Source of the DNA: Tepidamorphus gemmatus | Lineage (GTDB): Bacteria; Pseudomonadota; Alphaproteobacteria; Rhizobiales; Tepidamorphaceae | DNA length: 64,000 nucleotides | Direction: 5' to 3' | NCBI RefSeq assembly: GCF_004346195.1 | Contig: NZ_SMAK01000001.1 | Coordinates: 541,147-605,146 of the forward strand | Shown: positions 1 to 8,452 of the stretch, in pieces | Layout: every line of letters starts with the position of its first letter | Position numbering within the stretch: the first letter of the stretch is position 1 | Made by a program: the position numbers and the translations under genes | The notes under the pieces: generated by a model | Told to the model about the DNA's origin: nothing | What the model saw: only the letters and a program-made list of their open reading frames with translations | Database searches by the model: none

Positions 1-936
1 GCTGATCCGCTCGCCGCACTTCAGCCCGAAGGTCATCGCGGTGTAGGTCTCGACCGAACCGATACCGTAGATGCAGGACACCGAGGCAACGATCACCACG
101 TCGTCGCGCTCGAGCAGGGCCCGGGTGGCGGCGTGGCGCATCCGGTCGATCTGTTCGTTGATCGACGATTCCTTCTCGATATAGGTGTCGGTGCGCGGGA
201 CATAGGCCTCCGGCTGATAGTAGTCGTAATAGGAGACGAAATACTCGACCGCGTTGTCCGGAAAGAACGACTTGAACTCGCCGTAGAGCTGGGCGGCCAG
301 AGTCTTGTTGTGCGCGAGAATCAGCGCCGGACGCTGGGTGCGCTCGATCACCTGGGCCATCGTGAACGTCTTGCCGGATCCTGTGACGCCGAGCAGCACC
401 TGGGTCTGTTCGCCGGCATTGATGCCCGCCACGAGTTCGGCGATGGCGCTCGGCTGGTCGCCGCGTGGCTCAAAGTCCGAAACGAGTCTGAACGGTACGC
501 CTCCCTCGGACTTCTCCGGGCGTGCAGGACGATGCGGCACCCAGTCGGGCGCGTCGTCGGGCACGTAGAACGGCCGGCCGCGCGCCAGCAGCGCCTCCAG
601 GTTGCTGCGTGCCGCGACGACGGCCAGGGATGCTTCGTGGTCCTCCGCGCCCGCCGTCGGCGTGATGCCGGTGGCGGGATCCATCAGGTCCACGCCCTCG
701 GTTCCCTCGATGCGGGGAGCTCGGGCGGGGCGTGCCGCCCTGGAGCGGGGCATGCGCGCAGGTCTGGGATTTCCGGAGTTCATGTTGGCGCCGGCTGCGC
801 GCGCGCGCCGCCCTGCCTCGCCGTCGCGCAACATCGGCGGCAGCAGGTCGTCGAGGTCGAGCGGCGACCCCTCAAGATCCGCCTGCGGGGCTTCCTCAAG
901 GCCGCGCGGCGCGGCAGTTCTATTGCGTCTGGTCAT
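1..936 (-). CDS. uvrB: UvrABC system protein B (UvrB), 5' part only
   Basis: UvrB is the DNA-damage verification helicase of nucleotide excision repair. It is loaded by UvrA and recruits UvrC. Only the first 312 codons lie in the window; the gene runs off the left edge. The Walker A motif GVTGSGKT is at residues 183-190, and the beta-hairpin region ([20 protein letters not shown]) follows. In E. coli UvrB the Walker A is near residue 40, so this protein has an N-terminal extension of about 140 residues. The extension is Arg/Ala/Pro-rich and looks disordered. The start is the most upstream ATG in frame; a later Met (about residue 52 or 85) is possible. The product is certain, the exact start less so. 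Confidence 0.95.
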   Translation of the reverse strand, partial: MTRRNRTAAPRGLEEAPQADLEGSPLDLDDLLPPMLRDGEAGRRARAAGANMNSGNPRPARMPRSRAARPARAPRIEGTEGVDLMDPATGITPTAGAEDHEASLAVVAARSNLEALLARGRPFYVPDDAPDWVPHRPARPEKSEGGVPFRLVSDFEPRGDQPSAIAELVAGINAGEQTQVLLGVTGSGKTFTMAQVIERTQRPALILAHNKTLAAQLYGEFKSFFPDNAVEYFVSYYDYYQPEAYVPRTDTYIEKESSINEQIDRMRHAATRALLERDDVVIVASVSCIYGIGSVETYTAMTFGLKCGERIS

Positions 937-1330
937 GGCGGCAATATGGGCCGAGTCCGGTGGCATGGCGAGGGGGCGGTTGCGCCCGTGGCGGCACTGC
1001 TGACAGGGCGTTGTCAGGAGGCCCGGCGCGGACTGCGGCAGGGGATGAGAGGTGGGGTCGGTTGATCGCGCTGCGCTCGCGAGCCCGCTGCTGCGGACTC
1101 AGACCGATTTCAAGGATCACGGTGAGCCCTGACGCATGCAAGCTGCTGCCGGGGCGATTCGGAGGGCGCAGCGCGCGGACATGCGCCGGCTCAGGGAGCG
1201 GGTACGATGGCCCCGGGCAGGACCGCGTGCAGGGTGCCGCGTCAGCGCACAAATTCGCGGCAATCGTGGGTCGAATCGGCGCCTGCCGCTTGCGCGCGGC
1301 GGAATGTCGCGCTAGTGTCTCAACTCGCCG
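937..1330. other. Gap upstream of uvrB, no gene seen
   Basis: This 394-bp stretch lies between the uvrB start and the sRNA gene. It must hold the uvrB promoter. Open frames here (for example a 110-codon minus frame overlapping the uvrB start) have low-complexity composition and no ribosome-binding site, and I do not accept them as genes. Confidence 0.5.
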
Positions 1331-1432
1331 AAAAAAAAAGACCGCCCGGCATCGCCGGACGGCCCAAGTCTAGGGAGGAAACGCCCAAGGAGGGCTGCAG
1401 CATCACGAAACGGCAGAGCGATGCTGCACTGC
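1331..1432 (-). ncRNA. mmgR: mmgR/alpha-r8 (suhB-motif) family small RNA
   Basis: On the minus strand this region reads as a compact sRNA of about 100 nt. A first stem is formed by CTGCAGCATC pairing with GATGCTGCAG. A small hairpin GCCC-UCCUU-GGGC follows, then the single-stranded core UUUCCUCCCU (complement of 1372-1381 region). The RNA ends in a GC-rich Rho-independent terminator stem (1342-1362) and a run of nine U (1331-1339). The core decamer between a small hairpin and a strong terminator is, as I recall, the hallmark of the alpha-r8/MmgR sRNA family of Rhizobiales (Rfam suhB motif), which affects PHB granules and carbon/nitrogen storage in Sinorhizobium. The anti-Shine-Dalgarno sequence suggests Hfq-dependent translational repression in trans. 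The 5' end is inferred from the promoter and is approximate. Confidence 0.8.
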
Positions 1433-1435
1433 AAA

Positions 1436-1464
1436 AGATAGGGGCTCGGCTTGCACGCTACAAG
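1436..1464 (-). promoter_or_regulatory. Promoter of the mmgR-like sRNA
   Basis: On the minus strand CTTGTA (complement of 1459-1464) and CTATCT (complement of 1436-1441) are separated by exactly 17 bp. This fits the alphaproteobacterial housekeeping promoter pattern (CTTGAC / CTATAT-like). It would start transcription at about 1431-1432, at the first stem of the RNA. Confidence 0.55.
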
Positions 1465-1525
1465 CCCAAAGTGGCGGCGTGTCCTGCCTCAAAATTCAGC
1501 AAGGGAAATTGAGCTAGGATTAGAC

Positions 1526-1553
1526 ACCCGGGCAGCGATGCACCGGGTCTTTT
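1526..1553 (+). terminator. Possible plus-strand terminator
   Basis: ACCCGG pairs with CCGGGT, an inner GCA pairs with TGC around a GCGA loop, with one bulged A. The stem is followed by CTTTTG. No plus-strand gene precedes it, so it may end a short unrecognised transcript starting in 1440-1520, or may simply insulate the convergent transglycosylase. The T-run is short, so confidence is modest. Confidence 0.35.
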
Positions 1554-1710
1554 GTTGTCATCTCGGGAACTCGCTCGCCGCTTGCCTCGTTCGGAGCGAC
1601 GGGTTTGCCGCAACAGGGGCCTCGCCAGAGGGGCATCGCCAGGTCGGCGTTAGGGTCGGCACGGCGGCGTTGCGGATGGCGCCTGCGTGTCCTTGCGCAT
1701 GCCGACGGGC

Positions 1711-2541
1711 TCAGTTGGCGGCGATGCGGGTCGCCATCAGCGCGAGCGCCTTCTGGTAGTTGGTCGACTTGTTCCACTGCGCGAGCACGGGGAAGTTGAC
1801 GCTTCCCTCGTTCCAGGGTTGTCCGCGTTGCCATCCATATGCCTTGAGGTAGTTGGCGGTGGAGCCCAGCACGTCGGGCACGCTGCGGATGAGGTCGCGG
1901 CGGCCGTTGCCGTCGTAGTCAACGGCAAAGCGGACATAGTTGGACGCCAGGAACTGGGTCTGGCCGAGTTCGCCAGCCCAGGCGCCGCGCATTTCGGCGG
2001 CGGACAGATCGCCACGGTCGATCAGCCGCAGCGCCGAAAGCAGCTCGTTCTGGAACATCTGCGTGCGGCGGCAGTCATGGGCGAGGGTAGCGAGCGACCT
2101 GATGACGCTCATGTTGCCGGTCACCGCGCCGAAGTCGGTCTCCATTGCCCAGATCGCCATCAGGATCGGTCCAGGCACTCCGAACTGCTGCTCGATCCGC
2201 GTCAGCAAGGCAGAATGCTGCTTGAGCAGCGCCTTGCCCTTGCTGATTCGCCCGGAGGTGACGCGCTGGCGGGCGAATTCCTCGAAGCTGACCCGGAAGT
2301 GCTGCTGGTTTCGGTCGAGCGACAGCACCTTCCGGTCCTCGGTGAGACCGTCGAGCGCGGCGAGGGCCTTCGCAGACACGCCGAGTTGCTTCGCCTCCGA
2401 TCTGAACTGGGCGAGGAAGGCGTTGAAGCCTCCCGGCGGCTGGCACTGGGCGGCATGGGCCATGTTGCCGGTCACGACGGCGAGCAGCGCCGCGGTGAGC
2501 GCCAGTGCTGGAACCGGAAGGCGCGTGCCTGGGATCGCCAT
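1711..2541 (-). CDS. Lytic murein transglycosylase (MltB-like, GH103)
   Basis: This 276-residue protein belongs to the SLT_2/GH103 lytic murein transglycosylases, which cleave the MurNAc-GlcNAc bond of peptidoglycan with 1,6-anhydro ring formation in the periplasm. A signal peptide with an Ala-rich core covers about residues 1-30 (cleavage near MAHA-AQ). The catalytic glutamate is E134 in the motif WAMETDFG. Further family segments are GELGQTQFLASNY and the C-terminal YLKAYGWQRG. The length is usual for the soluble form without a PG-binding C-terminal domain. It stands alone; the next minus-strand transcript is the sRNA about 300 bp downstream. Confidence 0.9.
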   Translation of the reverse strand: MAIPGTRLPVPALALTAALLAVVTGNMAHAAQCQPPGGFNAFLAQFRSEAKQLGVSAKALAALDGLTEDRKVLSLDRNQQHFRVSFEEFARQRVTSGRISKGKALLKQHSALLTRIEQQFGVPGPILMAIWAMETDFGAVTGNMSVIRSLATLAHDCRRTQMFQNELLSALRLIDRGDLSAAEMRGAWAGELGQTQFLASNYVRFAVDYDGNGRRDLIRSVPDVLGSTANYLKAYGWQRGQPWNEGSVNFPVLAQWNKSTNYQKALALMATRIAAN

Positions 2542-2819
2542 CGGCCTACTCCCCTGAACTGTCGGTTCCCCTCTATCACTAATCGGGTTAACGATTCCGT
2601 TACGTTACCGTGACGGCAGGCAGCGACACGAACCAGCCGACGGGCGGCAAAGTGTTGCGGAACTGCAACGGCGCTGACTCATTCTTGTGTGGCGGGGCGG
2701 AGTTTACGCCCGATTCATCGAGAGCTGCCCAAATTCTGCCCGCGTGTACGGCCAACCCGTGAAACCAACAGGCAACGACCGTGTTTCCTGATTGGGCCGA
2801 TGCAGAAGGAAGTAGATTG

Positions 2820-3596
2820 ATGACCTACCAGCGTTCTCTGATTGCCGCCGGCGCCCTGTCGCTCGCGGTTCTCGCTCCTACCGGCGCGATGGCGGCCGAC
2901 ATGCCGAGCTACACGCCGCCGCCGCCGATGGCGGCCGCTCCCGTCTGGTCGTGGCAGGGCTTCTACATGGGCCTGTTCGCGGGTGCCGCATGGGGCGATG
3001 TCGAGGCGACCGAGCTGTTCAACGCCCCGACACTGACCTACTACAACGGCACCGGGGCCAACTACAGCCTCGACGGCACCGGCTTCTTCGGTGGTGCGCA
3101 GGCCGGCTACAACTGGCAGATGAACCAGTTCGTGCTCGGCATCGAGGGCGAGCTGGGCTACATGGACCTGAAGGACAGCCGTCTTGACCCGAACTCGCTG
3201 CTCCTGCCGGTTCCGGACACCTACACCAAGTTCGACTCGGACTTCTATGGCGCCCTGACCGGCCGTATCGGCTTCGCGGCCGATCAGGTCCTGCTCTACG
3301 CCAAGGGCGGTGTGGCGTTCCTCAATGCCGACGCGACCACGAACGATTCGTGCAACGTCGGCGGTTGCGGCGCGCTGCTGATCAACGCCACCGGCAGCGA
3401 CACCATGGTCGGCTGGACGCTCGGTGGCGGTCTCGAATATGCGTTCACGCCGAACTGGAGCATCAAGGCCGAGTACATGTACTTCGACTTCGGTGACTTC
3501 GACATCGCCGGCGTGGCCTCGAACGGCCTAGCGTACAGCCAGAACTTCGACGTGACCGCGCACACCGCCAAGGTCGGCGTCAACTACAGGTTCTGA
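2820..3596 (+). CDS. Outer-membrane beta-barrel protein (Omp25/Omp31-like)
   Basis: This 258-residue porin-family protein (OMP_b-brl) is of the kind abundant in Hyphomicrobiales outer membranes. A signal peptide covers residues 1-25 (TGAMA-AD), and a Pro-rich stretch (YTPPPP) follows. Alternating strands start with WQGFYMGLFAGAAWG, and the protein ends in the YRF C-terminus read by the BAM complex. I chose the ATG at 2820 because AGAAGGAAG sits about 8 bp upstream and the signal peptide starts there; a longer frame opens at 2781 without that support. A strong terminator follows the stop. It probably serves as a structural, immunodominant surface protein; transport specificity cannot be told. 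Confidence 0.9.
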   Translation: MTYQRSLIAAGALSLAVLAPTGAMAADMPSYTPPPPMAAAPVWSWQGFYMGLFAGAAWGDVEATELFNAPTLTYYNGTGANYSLDGTGFFGGAQAGYNWQMNQFVLGIEGELGYMDLKDSRLDPNSLLLPVPDTYTKFDSDFYGALTGRIGFAADQVLLYAKGGVAFLNADATTNDSCNVGGCGALLINATGSDTMVGWTLGGGLEYAFTPNWSIKAEYMYFDFGDFDIAGVASNGLAYSQNFDVTAHTAKVGVNYRF

Positions 3597-3659
3597 TCCT
3601 GCCGAACCGGCGTCCGGGGCGGTACCGCCCCGGCGCCAGGGCGGCCGGCTCGATCGATT

Positions 3660-3692
3660 GCAGCGGCTCCACAGGGGCCGCTGCTTTCTTTT
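3660..3692 (+). terminator. Rho-independent terminator after the OMP gene
   Basis: A perfect 8-bp stem GCAGCGGC / GCCGCTGC with a 9-nt loop is followed by TTTCTTTT. It lies 64 bp after the stop of the beta-barrel gene and in its orientation. Confidence 0.85.
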
Positions 3693-3844
3693 GGGCGGCT
3701 GTGCCGAGGGGAGCTTCCTTCGGTATCCTTAGCCTCGGCGGACTCCCGCTGCCAGGCAGCCGCTCGCCTGCAGCCGTCAGGAGCGGCTGGCGCCGCCCCT
3801 TCAGCGAAGAGGGCGTGAATTGGGACCGTCTCCGTCCGTGTTGC

Positions 3845-4414
3845 TCAGCGACCGCCGGGAACGCCGCCGCCACCGAGCGGAGCATTCCAGGCGGGCAGGC
3901 CACCGCCGGGACGGATCGGGACGCCGCCGAACCGCGGGCGGCCGGGATAGGCGGGCACACCCCCATGATAGGGCGGCCGCCAGCCCGGATAGGGCGGTCG
4001 CCAGCCGGGGTACGGCGGCCGCCAGCCCGGATAGTAGTAGCCGTAGCGATAGTAGGGATAGTCGTCGTAGTAGCTGCCGGCGATCGCCCCGCCGATGATG
4101 GCGATGCCAAGCAGCGCGCCGATCGTCGGCAGCGGGCTCGGCGTGGCATAGCCGGGCGCGATAGCGCGCAGATATGAGCCGGACACCCAACCGCGCAAGC
4201 CGCCGTATCGGGTATCACACCAACGGTAGCCTTGCGTGCAGCCGTAGATCTCTACCGGCGCTCCGGCGGGAATCGTTGTGATGACCCGACACTGGGTCGA
4301 GCCGCAGCTGCGCATGTTGACATTGCCTGTGGTAAAGCCGTTGGCCGCTTCGGCCGCCGAGGACATTGCCAGGGCGCCTGCGAAGGCGGCGAGAGCCAGC
4401 ATTTCTGTCCGCAT
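3845..4414 (-). CDS. Secreted SH3-domain protein with Pro/Tyr/Gly-rich repeats
   Basis: The mature start is ATG at 4414 with GAGGAGA just upstream, giving 189 residues. Order: signal peptide (about 1-23, SSAAEA-AN), a bacterial SH3 domain (about 25-80, with NVNMRSCGSTQCRVI and GLRGWVSGSYL), a glycine-rich hydrophobic segment (LLGIAIIGGAIAGS), then a Tyr-rich stretch and three copies of PGWRPPY ending in a Pro/Gly-rich tail. SH3b domains of this kind bind cell-wall peptides or surfaces. The hydrophobic segment could anchor it in a membrane. The open frame extends far upstream but without signal peptide or ribosome site. Exact role unknown. Confidence 0.75.
   Translation of the reverse strand: MRTEMLALAAFAGALAMSSAAEAANGFTTGNVNMRSCGSTQCRVITTIPAGAPVEIYGCTQGYRWCDTRYGGLRGWVSGSYLRAIAPGYATPSPLPTIGALLGIAIIGGAIAGSYYDDYPYYRYGYYYPGWRPPYPGWRPPYPGWRPPYHGGVPAYPGRPRFGGVPIRPGGGLPAWNAPLGGGGVPGGR
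3971..4033 (-). repeat. Three 21-bp in-frame tandem repeats
   Basis: Three 21-bp units at 3971, 3992 and 4013 differ at a few bases and encode PGWRPPY (or a one-residue permutation) each. They are in frame with the SH3 protein, so copy-number change would alter only the length of its C-terminal tail. Confidence 0.85.
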
Positions 4415-4595
4415 GGGACGTCTCCTCGATGCAGGTGCGGTATCCGCATCATCATAAACGCCGATGCCGGCCAGCGGGTTCGGTCCTGTCGGCCGGGCCG
4501 GATCCCCTGGGCGAAGGGGACTCCCCAGCTGCCGGCGGGGCGCCTTGATCCGAGCCCGGCCTTCTTGCTGATGCGCCTGTGTGGCTCCAGGACTC

Positions 4596-6455
4596 TCATT
4601 CGGCCGCAGCTGCCGGATCGGCCTCTTCGCCGGTGCCGAGAAAGCCGCCGGATTGTCGGCGCCACAGACGGGCATAGTGTCCGTCGCGGGCGAGCAGTTC
4701 GGCGTGGGTTCCTGCTTCGACGATCCGGCCGGCATCCATCACCACCAGCCTGTCCATCCGGTTGATGGTCGACAGGCGGTGGGCGATGGCGATCACGGTC
4801 TTGTCGGCCATCAGGGTCTCGAGGCTCGACTGGATCGCGGCCTCGATCTCCGAATCGAGCGCGGACGTCGCCTCGTCGAGCACCAGGATCGGGGAGTCGC
4901 GCAGGATCACGCGGGCGATCGCGATGCGCTGGCGCTGGCCACCGGAGAGCTTGACGCCGCGCTCGCCGACATGGGCGTCGTAGCCGGTGCGGCCCTTCCA
5001 GTCCACGGCCGAACGGATGAATTCATCAGCATGCGCCAGCCGCGCGGCGCGTTCGACCTCGGCCTGGCTGGCGCCGGGGCGGCCATAGGCGATGTTGTCG
5101 CGGATCGAGCGGTGCAGCAGCGAGGTGTCCTGCGTGACCATCGAGATTGCCGCGCGCAGCGATTCCTGCGTGACGGCAGCGATATCCTGCCCGTCGATCA
5201 GGATGCGGCCTTGCTCGGGATCGAAGAACCGCAGCAGCAGGTGGACCAGTGTCGACTTTCCGGCCCCCGACCGGCCGACGATGCCGATCTTCTCGCCCGG
5301 CCGGACCACCAGCGACAGGTTCTCGATGACGCCGTTGTCGCGGCCATAGCCGAAGGTGACGTTCTCGAAGACGATCTCGCCGCGCTCCACCTTCAGTTCC
5401 GCGGCGCCAGGGCGGTCGGTCAGGCTGATCGGGCGGGCGATGGTCTGCATGCCCTCCTGCACGACGCCGATCTGCTCGAAGATCGAGGTGATCTGGAAGG
5501 CGATCCAGCGCGACATGTTGGTAAGCTGGAAGGTGAGCGGCAATGCCGTGGCGATGGCGCCGACCTCGACCTTGCCCAGTGTCCACAGCCAGATCGACAG
5601 CGCCCCCGAGCCGGCGATCAGGGCGGCATTGATCAGCGACAGGACGCCGCTGAAGCCGGTAAATAGGCGCAGCTGTTCGGCAACGCGGTCTGTATGGCGG
5701 TCGACGCCGCTGCGCACGAAGTCGTCCTCCTCGCGCGGTCGCGCGAACAGCTTGACGGTGAGGATGTTGGTGTAGCTGTCGACGATCCGCCCCATCAGCG
5801 CCGAGCGCGCCTCCGACTGGCGCCGTGACCGCTCGCGCATGCGTGGGACGAAGTAGACAAGCATTGCGACATAGGCGGCGAACCACAGAACGACCGGAAG
5901 CGCCAGCCACAGGTCGGCGGCACCGAGCATGACGATCGCTGTGATGCCGTAGACGACGATGTACCAGACGGCCGTGATCGCCGATGTCAGGCTCTCGCGC
6001 AGCGCGAATCCGGTCTGCATCACCCGGTTGGAGATGCGGCCGGCGAAATCGTTCTGGAAGAAGCCCCAGCTCTGCCGCACGACGTGGTAGTGGCTCTGCC
6101 AGCGCACGAGGCTGGAAAACGGGGCCGACAGCGCCTGGTTGGACACGACCGAACGCGCGACTGTGGCCGCAGGCCGCGCGATCAGGATCAGTGCCGCCAT
6201 GGCGAGCAACGTCGGCCAGGTCTCGGCGAGAAATCGTTCGGCAGGGATCGTGGTGACCATCGTTACCAGTCGGCCGATGATCCAGGGCACCGCGGCATCG
6301 CTCAGCGCCAGCAGGACCTCGACAACGAGCAGCAGCGCGAACAGCCCCTTCGCTTGGCGGGCGAAATGCCAGTAGAAGGCGACAAGCCCCTCCGGAGGCG
6401 GTGGCCGCTGCGGTGTCGCGGTCGGTTTGATGATGGTTTCGAAGTAGCGGAACAT
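4596..6455 (-). CDS. ABC transporter, fused permease/ATPase (exporter type)
   Basis: From ATG 6455 this is a 619-residue ABCB-type half transporter that should work as a homodimer. A membrane domain with six helices (about 35-330, for example GLFALLLVVEVLLA) precedes the ATPase. Walker A is GRSGAGKST at 394-402, the Q-loop region is about 442, the signature LSGGQ is at 503-507, Walker B ILVLDE at 523-528 and the switch His at 559 (AHRLS). Substrate unknown; lipid or drug export is usual for the family (MsbA-like). The frame continues upstream to 6560, but a TATATT box lies in that stretch, so I prefer the internal ATG. The SH3 gene follows 181 bp downstream on the same strand. Confidence 0.88.
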   Translation of the reverse strand: MFRYFETIIKPTATPQRPPPPEGLVAFYWHFARQAKGLFALLLVVEVLLALSDAAVPWIIGRLVTMVTTIPAERFLAETWPTLLAMAALILIARPAATVARSVVSNQALSAPFSSLVRWQSHYHVVRQSWGFFQNDFAGRISNRVMQTGFALRESLTSAITAVWYIVVYGITAIVMLGAADLWLALPVVLWFAAYVAMLVYFVPRMRERSRRQSEARSALMGRIVDSYTNILTVKLFARPREEDDFVRSGVDRHTDRVAEQLRLFTGFSGVLSLINAALIAGSGALSIWLWTLGKVEVGAIATALPLTFQLTNMSRWIAFQITSIFEQIGVVQEGMQTIARPISLTDRPGAAELKVERGEIVFENVTFGYGRDNGVIENLSLVVRPGEKIGIVGRSGAGKSTLVHLLLRFFDPEQGRILIDGQDIAAVTQESLRAAISMVTQDTSLLHRSIRDNIAYGRPGASQAEVERAARLAHADEFIRSAVDWKGRTGYDAHVGERGVKLSGGQRQRIAIARVILRDSPILVLDEATSALDSEIEAAIQSSLETLMADKTVIAIAHRLSTINRMDRLVVMDAGRIVEAGTHAELLARDGHYARLWRRQSGGFLGTGEEADPAAAAE

Positions 6456-6651
6456 GTCCGGTCCGGATTGTCTGCCCCGCGTCGCAGGCGACGCGTCCCG
6501 CACAATATAGGGCAGTCGATACATGGGCAGGCGAATCGACATTGCCGGGACAGGGGGCACGTACCCGCCGCGCCGCGCTTCCGCCGCTAGCTGACGGACA
6601 GCGCCCGGTACGGTCGATCGGGGAATGGGTTTTGGTCAAAACGGGCAGCCG

Positions 6652-6720
6652 AGCGCCGCTGACCGACAAGCGCCGCTGACTGACGATTCGATCTTAAGGG
6701 CCGTCTCGATCTTAAGGGCC
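6652..6720. repeat. Two adjacent short tandem duplications
   Basis: AGCGCCGCTGAC occurs at 6652-6663 and again at 6669-6680 (17-bp period). TCGATCTTAAGGGCC occurs at 6688-6702 and again at 6706-6720 (18-bp period). They lie in the 360-bp gap between the ABC transporter start and the DUF992 gene; apart from the terminator I see no other feature there. Confidence 0.8.
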
Positions 6721-6758
6721 TTCCCCTGCGCCACAAGTGGCAATTGGCCGGGAAGTCG

Positions 6759-6791
6759 AAAAAAGGAGCGGCGCCTGCGGGAGGCGCCGCT
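6759..6791 (-). terminator. Rho-independent terminator after the DUF992 gene
   Basis: A perfect 10-bp stem AGCGGCGCCT / AGGCGCCGCT (6767-6776 with 6782-6791) is followed on the minus strand by CC and six U. It lies 25 bp beyond the DUF992 stop. Confidence 0.85.
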
Positions 6792-6815
6792 GTTGCCGTG
6801 CCAACGTCACGCCGA

Positions 6816-7289
6816 TCAGTTGGCCAGGCGAAGCTCCATCGCCGACACGCCGGCGGCGAGGTCGATACCGGTCTGGGCCTGGGCGCTGAATGGCTGCAGC
6901 ACGATCGCCTTGTTGTTGCCGCCGATCATCGCGTTGCCGCCGACGCCGACGCCGACGGTTGCCTCGGCGGACAGGCCGCCGTAATTGCCGGCAAGCGTGC
7001 CCGGTGGGATGTCGGCAGCCGGGCCCAGCACGGCCCAGACGATCTGGGTCTGGGAGGTGTGGCCGATATCGATCCCGAAGCGGCTGATGCGGCCGACATA
7101 GGTCTCGGTTCCGCCGTTGGCCTTCTTGAAGGTGCAGTTCAAGTCCTTCGACGAGCCGACGACGAAACCGGTGCCGGCGGCGACCGTGCACTCGAGCAGG
7201 CCAGCCTCGACGCGGTCCTGGGCTGATGCCGGGATCGCCACGAGCGTGACCACGGCGGCGGCTGCGGCAAGCTTGGCAAATGTATGCAT
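6816..7289 (-). CDS. DUF992 domain-containing secreted protein
   Basis: The 157-residue product has a signal peptide (1-23, ending PASAQ) and two cysteines in the pattern GLLECTVAAGTGFVVGS...LNCTF that marks DUF992, a family of small secreted or periplasmic proteins nearly confined to Hyphomicrobiales. Function is not known. GGGAGAGA lies about 8 bp upstream of ATG 7289. It is a single-gene unit closed by its own terminator. Confidence 0.85.
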   Translation of the reverse strand: MHTFAKLAAAAAVVTLVAIPASAQDRVEAGLLECTVAAGTGFVVGSSKDLNCTFKKANGGTETYVGRISRFGIDIGHTSQTQIVWAVLGPAADIPPGTLAGNYGGLSAEATVGVGVGGNAMIGGNNKAIVLQPFSAQAQTGIDLAAGVSAMELRLAN

Positions 7290-7456
7290 CTCAATCTCTC
7301 CCGATCGGGTTTCGTGTCGTTGGTCGGCAGTTGCGCTGCACCAACGCCGACCTCGCCGCGAACGTTCCGGCAATTCGCGGAGACTATCCCGATATTGCAG
7401 CCGTCTCGGTCAATGCGGGGTTATCGAGACGCGCTGAACTGGCCGCATCCGATGTG

Positions 7457-8332
7457 CTAGGGCACTGGCCAGGCGGGCAGCCGCTTTTCCGCTTCCGCCG
7501 CGATCGGGGCGCCGGAATCGCGTTCGGCCACGGCCTGCTTGAAGCCGACCGTCTCGGCACGGGCCTTCCACCACAGACCCTCGGGCGAATGGCGGGCGAT
7601 GCCGTCGAACAGGGTCGCCATCTGCTGGGTCGTGGTCAGCCCCTGGTTGTCGAGGGCCGAGTTGACCATCAGCTTCATCATCATCAGCTGATTCTTCGGC
7701 ACGCCGCAGATGCGTCCCGCGAGCGCATCCACCGCCGCATCGAGGTGTGCGTCCGGTACCGCCTCGAGCGCCAGCCCGTAATCCACCGCGGTGCGACCGT
7801 CGATGAGATCGCCAGTGAACAGCAGCCGCTTGGCGATCTGCGGTCCCACGCGGAACACCCAGAGCCCGACGGACGGACAGCCCCACACGCGCGCCGGCGG
7901 GTAGCCAATTCGCGCATCCTCCGCCATCACGATCAGGTCGCAGCAGGTGGCGATGTCGGAGCCGCCGGCTACCGCGTGACCGCGGATCTTGGCGATCGTC
8001 GGCTTGTAGGAACGGTAGAGGCTCATGAAGGCCTGGGTGTTGGCATACATGAACCGGAAGTCGAGCATCGGATCCCAGGGCATGTCCTGCACGCCGGGAT
8101 TTTGCCCCGGGGTCTCAGCGAACTCCGCCAGATCGTAGCCGGCGCAGAAGGCGCGTCCGGCACCTTGCACCACGATCACATGCACCGCATCGTCGTCATT
8201 TGCCTGTCGCACGGCCGCCTCGATCTCCTGCGGCATATGGCGGTCGATGGCATTCAGCCGCTCCGGGCGGTTCAGCGTGATGGTGGCGATCCGACCCACG
8301 ACCGTGTAGCGGATCGAATGGTAGTCGGTCAT
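7457..8332 (-). CDS. Crotonase/enoyl-CoA hydratase family protein
   Basis: This 291-residue crotonase-fold enzyme acts on an acyl-CoA. The oxyanion-hole elements are present: CAGYDL (about 63-68) and HAVAGGSD (about 119-126). The two catalytic glutamates of true enoyl-CoA hydratases are not at their usual places: the first segment reads GGSDIATCCD rather than GGGCELA, and the second reads ARIGYPPARVWGCP. It may therefore be an isomerase, hydrolase or other crotonase rather than a beta-oxidation hydratase. CGGAGG precedes ATG 8332. It is divergent from the LOG gene, 120 bp away. Confidence 0.85.
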   Translation of the reverse strand: MTDYHSIRYTVVGRIATITLNRPERLNAIDRHMPQEIEAAVRQANDDDAVHVIVVQGAGRAFCAGYDLAEFAETPGQNPGVQDMPWDPMLDFRFMYANTQAFMSLYRSYKPTIAKIRGHAVAGGSDIATCCDLIVMAEDARIGYPPARVWGCPSVGLWVFRVGPQIAKRLLFTGDLIDGRTAVDYGLALEAVPDAHLDAAVDALAGRICGVPKNQLMMMKLMVNSALDNQGLTTTQQMATLFDGIARHSPEGLWWKARAETVGFKQAVAERDSGAPIAAEAEKRLPAWPVP

Positions 8333-8452
8333 GGCGCGTATCCTCCGAGGCGTGTGGCGTGTGTCCGAGAGGGCGGCGCGCAGGGGGCGGGAGTCAAGCC
8401 GCCATTGAACCGTCACTCGACTTCGCCGCGATTCCCGACTCAAACTGTGGCC

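Noticed and set aside
3580..4218. Overlapping minus-strand frame beside the SH3 gene
   Set aside because: Low-complexity Pro/Arg/Ala frame in another register of the repeat region; the SH3 frame has a signal peptide and a recognisable domain.
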